From assembly GCA_026397675.1 (NCBI GenBank), contig JAPLUH010000424.1, forward strand, positions 1 through 9,421: a stretch of 9,421 nucleotides of DNA. The letters are read 5' to 3'. Position numbers and translations under genes: made by a program. How positions within the stretch are numbered: position 1 is the first letter of the stretch; the number at the start of each line of letters is the position of its first letter. Positions 5,240-9,421 of this stretch are shown piece by piece. The notes beneath the pieces are model-generated. The model saw only the letters and a program-made list of their open reading frames with translations. It did no database searches and was not told where the DNA came from. The stretch is from Verrucomicrobiota bacterium. GTDB taxonomy: Bacteria; Verrucomicrobiota; Verrucomicrobiia; Limisphaerales; UBA9464.

Positions 5240-6363
5240 CTTTGGAAAACTCACCTGCCATGGAACTTCAGCATTCCGTGACTCCCCAGAACCCGATCCA
5301 GGTACTGAACCGCGAAGGGCACTCGCGGTTGGCTTCAATCCTGCGGGAACTCGTCGCCAATTTGCCTCATGAGTTTCCCGCTTCGACCCCGGGATCTCGG
5401 TCGCCGGATGAGGGGAATGTTGTTTTCACACCGTTTCGCCCGCCGCCGCTAGATCAGGGCACCTGGATGGATCGGGCCCGACAGGTGGCCGTCGCCGCAG
5501 CGGTGCTCCGGAGAGAGGCACCGAATGCCGCCAGAGATTGGCTGGATGAGCGGTGCGGATTGCGCTTTGACGAGTCGCAAGTCGAGCGGGCTGCCCTAAC
5601 TCTGGATTCTCAGATCCGCGGTTGGCGACGCCGGAGGCTCCCGAGGCACTTCTGGCTTGTCGTGCTGACGTGGCGGGAGCGAATTAGCCAAAACTCTGGA
5701 TCCGAGTGCCTGCCGGCCACTTGCTTGGTCGCCGTCGATCAGCATGGGTATCGCATGGTCGCCGATTTCACCTTGGGTGCGGCCAGCAATCCGAACTGGA
5801 CTGAGATTTTTCGAGCTCTGGATCAACGAGGCATGGGGGAGATTTGCGGGTTAACCGCACGGATGACCCCCGGGCTTTTCGAGGCCGCCGCCACTCAATG
5901 GCCACAAGCCCGATTGCAGATTTGCCAACGGCAGTTTTTGTCACGAGTGCGTGGGGCTACATCAAACACCAAAACTCGACGGTCTCACCCGGGATTCCGT
6001 GGCGATCCGATGATTTTGGCCGACGGCTGGGCGAAGCACTTGGCCGAAGGACACCCCATTTCATCGTGGGTAAAGACTCCCGCTCCGGCTCAGGCCTCGA
6101 CACTCTCGGTGGTCGATTTGCCTCGAGAGCTTCACACACCTTTGTCGTCGGTGTCTTGGCTAGAACGGGAGATGCGTTTGGTCCGCAGCCGCGCCTCTCA
6201 AGACGAAGTTCCCACTCATCCTGCCATGAAGGCCCGACTTCTCTCATCTGCGATGATTGAGTGGGAGGGCGAGTTGGATGCCCAGAAGCCCTTTATGAGT
6301 GATGACGCCATCCTCGAAGTTCTTCAGTCCCGTTCGAAGGGCCTGGAGTCCCTGAACGTATGA
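5236..6363 (+). CDS. Transposase-derived protein (IS256/Mutator-like core, catalytic residues lost), function unknown
   Basis: This 375-residue protein has no obvious flagellar relative. Residues about 100-240 resemble, by eye, the core of IS256/Mutator-type transposases. An N-terminal helix region (WLDERCGLRFDESQVERAAL, 102-121) is followed by IRGWRRRRLP (127-136), where those enzymes have EEW-x-x-RPL. VAVDQHGYRMVADFTLGAAS (165-184) corresponds to the usual G-x-REVLGF-x-LG, then come NWTEIFRALDQRGM (187-200) and WPQARLQIC (222-230) in place of FP-x-A-x-x-QRC. WLEREMRLVRSR (308-319) lies where NAIE-x-LNRE-x-RRR is expected. No acidic residue occupies the three DDE positions (139-147 has none; Ala208; about Ser307), and the H of QRC-x-x-H is lost. 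The frame is intact, no terminal repeats flank it, and ATGA overlaps join both neighbours, which suggests domestication. Homology is from memory only. Confidence 0.6.
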   Translation: MTLENSPAMELQHSVTPQNPIQVLNREGHSRLASILRELVANLPHEFPASTPGSRSPDEGNVVFTPFRPPPLDQGTWMDRARQVAVAAAVLRREAPNAARDWLDERCGLRFDESQVERAALTLDSQIRGWRRRRLPRHFWLVVLTWRERISQNSGSECLPATCLVAVDQHGYRMVADFTLGAASNPNWTEIFRALDQRGMGEICGLTARMTPGLFEAAATQWPQARLQICQRQFLSRVRGATSNTKTRRSHPGFRGDPMILADGWAKHLAEGHPISSWVKTPAPAQASTLSVVDLPRELHTPLSSVSWLEREMRLVRSRASQDEVPTHPAMKARLLSSAMIEWEGELDAQKPFMSDDAILEVLQSRSKGLESLNV

Positions 6364-6617
6364 TTCAACTCGTCAGCGCTGCCATTGGAACGGGAGTCGC
6401 CCTGCTGCTGCTGGCGATCTCGCTCTTCAATGGCGTTGACTGGTTGGACAGCCTCTTTCATGCGGCCATCTCGGGCGGCGTTATGGCGCTCATTTCTCGC
6501 CAATGGTGCCGACTAATTTATCGCGCCAGCCAAGAATCGGACTCCGCCGCCACCAGCGGTGACGAGAAGACGCCTGCAGAAAACCCAGTGACTACGAGGG
6601 GCAATGCCAGCCACTGA
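6360..6617 (+). CDS. Small membrane protein, two transmembrane helices, unknown function
   Basis: I do not recognise the family. The 85 residues hold two hydrophobic segments: about 3-23 (GTGVALLLLAISLF) and about 31-46 (SLFHAAISGGVMALIS). A short loop (NGVDWLD) joins them. Arg47, Arg51 and Arg55 follow the second helix, so by the positive-inside rule both termini should be cytoplasmic. The last 30 residues are hydrophilic and look disordered. It begins inside the stop of the transposase-like gene (ATGA) and ends 14 bases inside fliA, so its translation is probably coupled to both. No Shine-Dalgarno sequence is seen. The tight packing is the main argument that it is a real gene. Confidence 0.7.
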   Translation: MIQLVSAAIGTGVALLLLAISLFNGVDWLDSLFHAAISGGVMALISRQWCRLIYRASQESDSAATSGDEKTPAENPVTTRGNASH

Positions 6618-7404
6618 GTTCACCGAAGCACCGACCGTGCTGAGTTCCTTGACCCACAAGGTTCGGGCGCTGCACAGCTACCGGGACAGCGTCGGTCCCG
6701 CCGATGGTGAGGAGGACTTACTGCGCCGATACGCCCCTCTGGTGGTCAGAACTGTTCAACGGTACTGCCCGGCGCTCCCCGCGGGCACCGACCTCGATGA
6801 TTGGATTAATCTCGGGCTTTTCGCCCTAGTCCAAGCCGGAAGAACCTATGACCCGCTCAAAGGGGCTTCCTTCCCTCATTTTGCGCGCATCCGCATCAAA
6901 AACGCGATCTTCGACGAGTTGCGCCGTATTAGTCCGCTCTCCCGGTCTGACTTGGCTCGGCGCCAAGCGCTCGAAGAGACCATCGATACGCTGACCACCG
7001 AACTAGGCGGGCCGCCCTCCGAGGATCAAATCGCCTCGCGACTGGGAATCGGCATGCCGGAGTATCGACAACTGCTCGATCGGTTGCGCGGAGTGATTTT
7101 TGAAAGTCTTTCGGAACCTGCCTTTTTGGCGAGCGATGAGCTGCCTTCACGGGAGTTGGCGGACCTGAATCAGCAGGGCCCCTCTGAAATGCTCCTTCAA
7201 CGGGAATTGCATCAACAGATCCGCGACCGGATCCAAGTGCTCCCCGACGTCCAGAAGAAGGTTCTGAACATGTTCTATTACGAGGGTCTCCGATTAAAAG
7301 ATATTGGAGAGATCCTCGGTTTCACCGAAGCCCGCGCCTGCCAAATCCATGTGCAGGCCGTCTCTGCCCTGAGTGCCTACATCAAGCGAGTCAATCCCAT
7401 CTAA
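6604..7404 (+). CDS. fliA: Flagellar sigma factor FliA (sigma-28 family)
   Basis: This sigma factor directs RNA polymerase to late flagellar and chemotaxis promoters. The 266-residue product has an N-terminal extension of about 35 residues. Region 2 covers LLRRYAPLVVRTVQRYCPAL (39-58), DLDDWINLGLFALVQAGRTYDP (63-84) and FPHFARIRIKNAIFDELRR (90-108). Region 3 is at 110-165 (LSRSDLARRQALEETIDTL, then a helix pair around 138-160). Region 4 is QVLPDVQKKVLNMFYYEGLR (211-230) plus the helix-turn-helix LKDIGEILGFTEARACQIH (231-249). The order and spacing match FliA/WhiG-type factors, and the absence of a long region 1 fits. It overlaps the upstream small membrane gene by 14 bases and motA starts five bases after its stop. 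Being in one operon with motAB is notable, since motAB are often controlled by sigma-28 rather than co-transcribed with it. Confidence 0.93.
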   Translation: MPATEFTEAPTVLSSLTHKVRALHSYRDSVGPADGEEDLLRRYAPLVVRTVQRYCPALPAGTDLDDWINLGLFALVQAGRTYDPLKGASFPHFARIRIKNAIFDELRRISPLSRSDLARRQALEETIDTLTTELGGPPSEDQIASRLGIGMPEYRQLLDRLRGVIFESLSEPAFLASDELPSRELADLNQQGPSEMLLQRELHQQIRDRIQVLPDVQKKVLNMFYYEGLRLKDIGEILGFTEARACQIHVQAVSALSAYIKRVNPI

Positions 7405-7409
7405 ACCCT

Positions 7410-8264
7410 ATGGTCGTCATCATCGGATTCGTCATCATCATCGGTCTCACCTGTCTTGGCTTCGTCATGAACGGTGGCAACCCAGCGGGACTGTATCATA
7501 CCGGAGAGGTCATTCCCATCTTTGGGATGGGAGCCGGAGCCTTGGTTATCATGGCCCCGGTCAAGACGCTGAAAGGAATCGTCCACGGTTTAACAGCGAC
7601 CCTCAAAGGGGCTCCTTACAACAAGGGCCACTACGAGGAATTGCTAAAGTGCCTCTATGAACTCTTCGTGCTCGGGCGCCGCGGCGGAATGATCGCCCTG
7701 GAAGAACACGTAATGAACCCGGCTGGAAGCAGCCTCTTCAAGAAGTACCCTAAGTTTTATAGCAACCACCACGCCATGGACTTTCTGTGCGATGGACTGA
7801 AGCCCGTAGTGGATGGACGCATTAAGCCCGATCAGTTGGAGTCACTCATGAAGCAATCCCTGGTCACGGCCCATGCCGAGCATCATGAGCCAGTGGAAGT
7901 TTTGGGTAAGGTGGCCGACTCAATGCCGGCCTTCGGCATCGTTGCCGCGGTGTTGGGCATCGTGTTGACCATGGGTAAGATCGACCAAGGAACCACGGTC
8001 GTCGGAGCGAGCATTAGCTCGGCGCTGTGCGGAACCTTCTACGGCATCTTCGCTTCCTACGGCGTGGTGGCACCCTTGGCCACGAATATCGATTTCATCG
8101 GCCGCGCTGAGGCCATGTATATGAATGTGATTAAGGAAGCCACCGTGAGCTTCGCCAACGGAGCTGCTCCGTTGTTGGCCTGCGAAGTCGGTCGCCGCGT
8201 CCTCAGTGACGACGTTCGCCCAGCATCCTCCGAATTGGAGACGATGCTGAAGACCATGAAGTGA
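7410..8264 (+). CDS. motA: Flagellar stator protein MotA
   Basis: MotA forms the ring around the MotB dimer in the inner membrane; ion flow makes it push on FliG. The 284-residue product begins at once with a membrane helix (MVVIIGFVIIIGLTCLGFVM, 1-20), has a second at about 33-50, a large cytoplasmic loop, and two C-terminal helices at about 171-188 and 198-223. Conserved residues fall at the same positions as in E. coli MotA: Arg90 and Glu98 in the FliG-contact region (LGRRGGMIALEEHV), Pro173 in SMPAFGIVAAVLGIVLTMG and Pro222 in YGVVAPLATNI. It should therefore be functional. There is no Shine-Dalgarno in the five bases after fliA. Ion specificity cannot be decided from sequence alone. Confidence 0.96.
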   Translation: MVVIIGFVIIIGLTCLGFVMNGGNPAGLYHTGEVIPIFGMGAGALVIMAPVKTLKGIVHGLTATLKGAPYNKGHYEELLKCLYELFVLGRRGGMIALEEHVMNPAGSSLFKKYPKFYSNHHAMDFLCDGLKPVVDGRIKPDQLESLMKQSLVTAHAEHHEPVEVLGKVADSMPAFGIVAAVLGIVLTMGKIDQGTTVVGASISSALCGTFYGIFASYGVVAPLATNIDFIGRAEAMYMNVIKEATVSFANGAAPLLACEVGRRVLSDDVRPASSELETMLKTMK

Positions 8265-8290
8265 GTTTGTTTTCCTAAAAAATCTGACCT

Positions 8291-9022
8291 ATGGCAGCAG
8301 GAGGAGGAGGTGCATGGAAAGTGGCTTATGCCGACTTTGTCACGGGCATGATGGCCTTTTTCATGGTCATGTGGATTGTCGCCCAAGACGAGAAGACCAA
8401 GGGCGAACTGGCCAGCTACTTCCGCAACCGGATGATGTCCACGGTTAAGAACTCCTTGGGTGTGATGCCTCAGAAGACCTCTGAATCCGATGGCGCTCAG
8501 AACCGCTCAAAGCTCTTCGAAAATCAATCGGCCGTTCCGCTGGAGTTCATGCAACGACTGGATGAACGCTTGGAACGGGCCGTTATGGAGAATCCCGAAT
8601 GGAAGGACACTCGTTCGGTCAAGGTGGAGCGCTCGAGTGAAGGCCTGCTCATCACATTCTTCGATAGTCCTGGGAAACCGCTCTTTCAAGCCGGGGCACG
8701 GGGCATGACCGAGTATGGTCAATTGGTCTTCGAGACCGTGGGTTGGGAGTTGGCTCGTTATCCTCAGGTGGAGTTGGAACTGAATGGTCATACCGCTGGC
8801 GAGGCGGGCACCGGAGATGGGGATCCTTGGGAATTGTCAGCCATTCGAGCTAACTCGGCCCGCCAATTGCTGCAATCTTTTGGAGTGAAATCCTCACAGA
8901 TTCGCAAGATTTCAGGAATGGGTAGCGAACAACCGCTGCCGGATCGCCTGCGTGATGATCCGGGCAACCGGCGGGTGACAATTGTGGTGAGGGCCGGGAA
9001 GCCGACTCCCAAGACCGAGTGA
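8291..9022 (+). CDS. motB: Flagellar stator protein MotB
   Basis: MotB carries the ion-binding aspartate and anchors the stator to peptidoglycan. The 243-residue product starts with a Gly-rich tract, then AWKVAYADFVTGMMAFFMVMWIVAQ (8-32). Asp15 corresponds to the ion-binding Asp32 of E. coli MotB, so about 17 N-terminal residues are missing compared with that protein. An in-frame TGA six bases upstream of the ATG shows there is no longer start. A linker (about 33-105) leads to an OmpA-like domain with ELNGHTAGEAG (162-172), DPWELSAIRANSARQLL (178-194) and DDPGNRRVTIVV (222-233). The Asp after GHT and the Asp of the usual SADRA motif are Ala169 and Ile185. No ribosome site precedes the ATG; the 26-base gap after motA is A/T-rich. 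Confidence 0.95.
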   Translation: MAAGGGGAWKVAYADFVTGMMAFFMVMWIVAQDEKTKGELASYFRNRMMSTVKNSLGVMPQKTSESDGAQNRSKLFENQSAVPLEFMQRLDERLERAVMENPEWKDTRSVKVERSSEGLLITFFDSPGKPLFQAGARGMTEYGQLVFETVGWELARYPQVELELNGHTAGEAGTGDGDPWELSAIRANSARQLLQSFGVKSSQIRKISGMGSEQPLPDRLRDDPGNRRVTIVVRAGKPTPKTE

Positions 9023-9024
9023 CC

Positions 9025-9421
9025 ATGGCTGCTGAGTTTATTCCATTTCCTCGGTACGAGTTTGCCCAGGCTTCGGCTCCGGCTACGGCTACCCCGGAAT
9101 TTTCACCGGTCACGCCACCGGTCGACACCAAATCCTCGGTGTTGATTCCCGCGGACAAGGCGCTGGCGGATCTGTCGGACGCCCTTCGGATGGGACTCGA
9201 TGAGGCCGTGATAGAAGCAATCCTTTCTGGCATTCGTTCTCCACGAATAATGACCAAGACGCGGCCAATTTCGTTGCGGGATTTGTATGCTTCCGAAGTG
9301 GTGCCTCCTGTTGAGACTCAGGAACCCAAGGCGCCCGGCATCGTGGTCACCCGAGTGGGTGATTTAGTTCAAAAGGTCACCGTAGAGTGCCCGTGCGGTG
9401 AGCGAATCTCACTCGACTGCG
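9025..9421 (+). CDS. Unknown protein with a possible zinc-binding cysteine cluster (cut by window edge)
   Basis: ATG at 9025 follows the motB stop after two bases, and the frame stays open to the right edge, giving 132 residues. I recognise no family. The first 40 residues are rich in Pro, Ala and Thr and look disordered. A helical segment follows (ADKALADLSDALRMGLDEAVIEAILSG, about 43-69), then another flexible stretch. The visible end reads VTVECPCGERISLDC (118-132), with Cys122, Cys124 and Cys132 spaced like the start of a zinc ribbon or rubredoxin-like knuckle; a fourth ligand would be beyond the window. There is no signal peptide or membrane helix, so it is probably cytoplasmic. Its place right after motB suggests co-transcription with the stator genes. 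Confidence 0.65.
   Translation, partial: MAAEFIPFPRYEFAQASAPATATPEFSPVTPPVDTKSSVLIPADKALADLSDALRMGLDEAVIEAILSGIRSPRIMTKTRPISLRDLYASEVVPPVETQEPKAPGIVVTRVGDLVQKVTVECPCGERISLDC

Noticed and set aside
5236..6363. An active insertion sequence in the flagellar locus
   Set aside because: No inverted terminal repeats or target duplications are visible, the catalytic residues appear to be lost, and the gene is tightly joined to its neighbours by stop/start overlaps.

Overview
The window is a stretch of a flagellar and motility locus. It has two divergent gene blocks and almost no non-coding DNA. GC content is moderate to high. The motor protein sequences (a MotB that starts with a Gly-rich tract then WKVAYADF, a MotA with the classic PAFGIVAAVLG motif, FliG with EQPQT) and the scarcity of Shine-Dalgarno sequences suggest a Gram-negative bacterium, perhaps of the Verrucomicrobia/Planctomycetes group. 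That placement is inference, because no marker gene is present.

Minus strand, read right to left from about 3358 to 1: flgB, flgC, fliE, fliF and fliG (the last cut by the window edge). This is the standard rod / MS-ring / switch order. flgB-flgC and fliF-fliG overlap as ATGA. fliF is broken: its reading frame changes near 1641-1646, and roughly 40-45 conserved residues of the periplasmic region are missing there. The two halves lie in different frames. As written, the cell could not make a full-length MS-ring protein, unless the break is an assembly error.

Centre, 3359-3433: a short divergent control region. It holds two back-to-back sequences that closely fit the sigma-54 -24/-12 consensus, one facing each way. 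Both predict transcription starts within a few bases of the first codon.

Plus strand, 3434 to 9421: a tightly packed run. First come three unusual genes linked by 4-base ATGA overlaps and one 14-base overlap. They are (i) a secreted protein with about six Sel1 repeats followed by a trypsin-like domain that has lost its catalytic Asp and Ser; (ii) a 375-residue protein that resembles IS256/Mutator-type transposases across the catalytic core but lacks the expected acidic residues; and (iii) an 85-residue protein with two membrane helices. They run directly into fliA (sigma-28), motA and motB, then into a gene cut by the right edge that carries closely spaced cysteines.

Read together, the right block could deliver the late flagellar sigma factor and the stator (MotA/MotB) from one sigma-54-type promoter. 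The three extra genes travel with them. A periplasmic Sel1 protein beside the stator genes recalls MotX-type stator partners. The apparently domesticated, catalytically dead transposase inside the operon is the most unexpected element. No mobile element ends, CRISPR arrays, RNA genes or clear terminators were seen.
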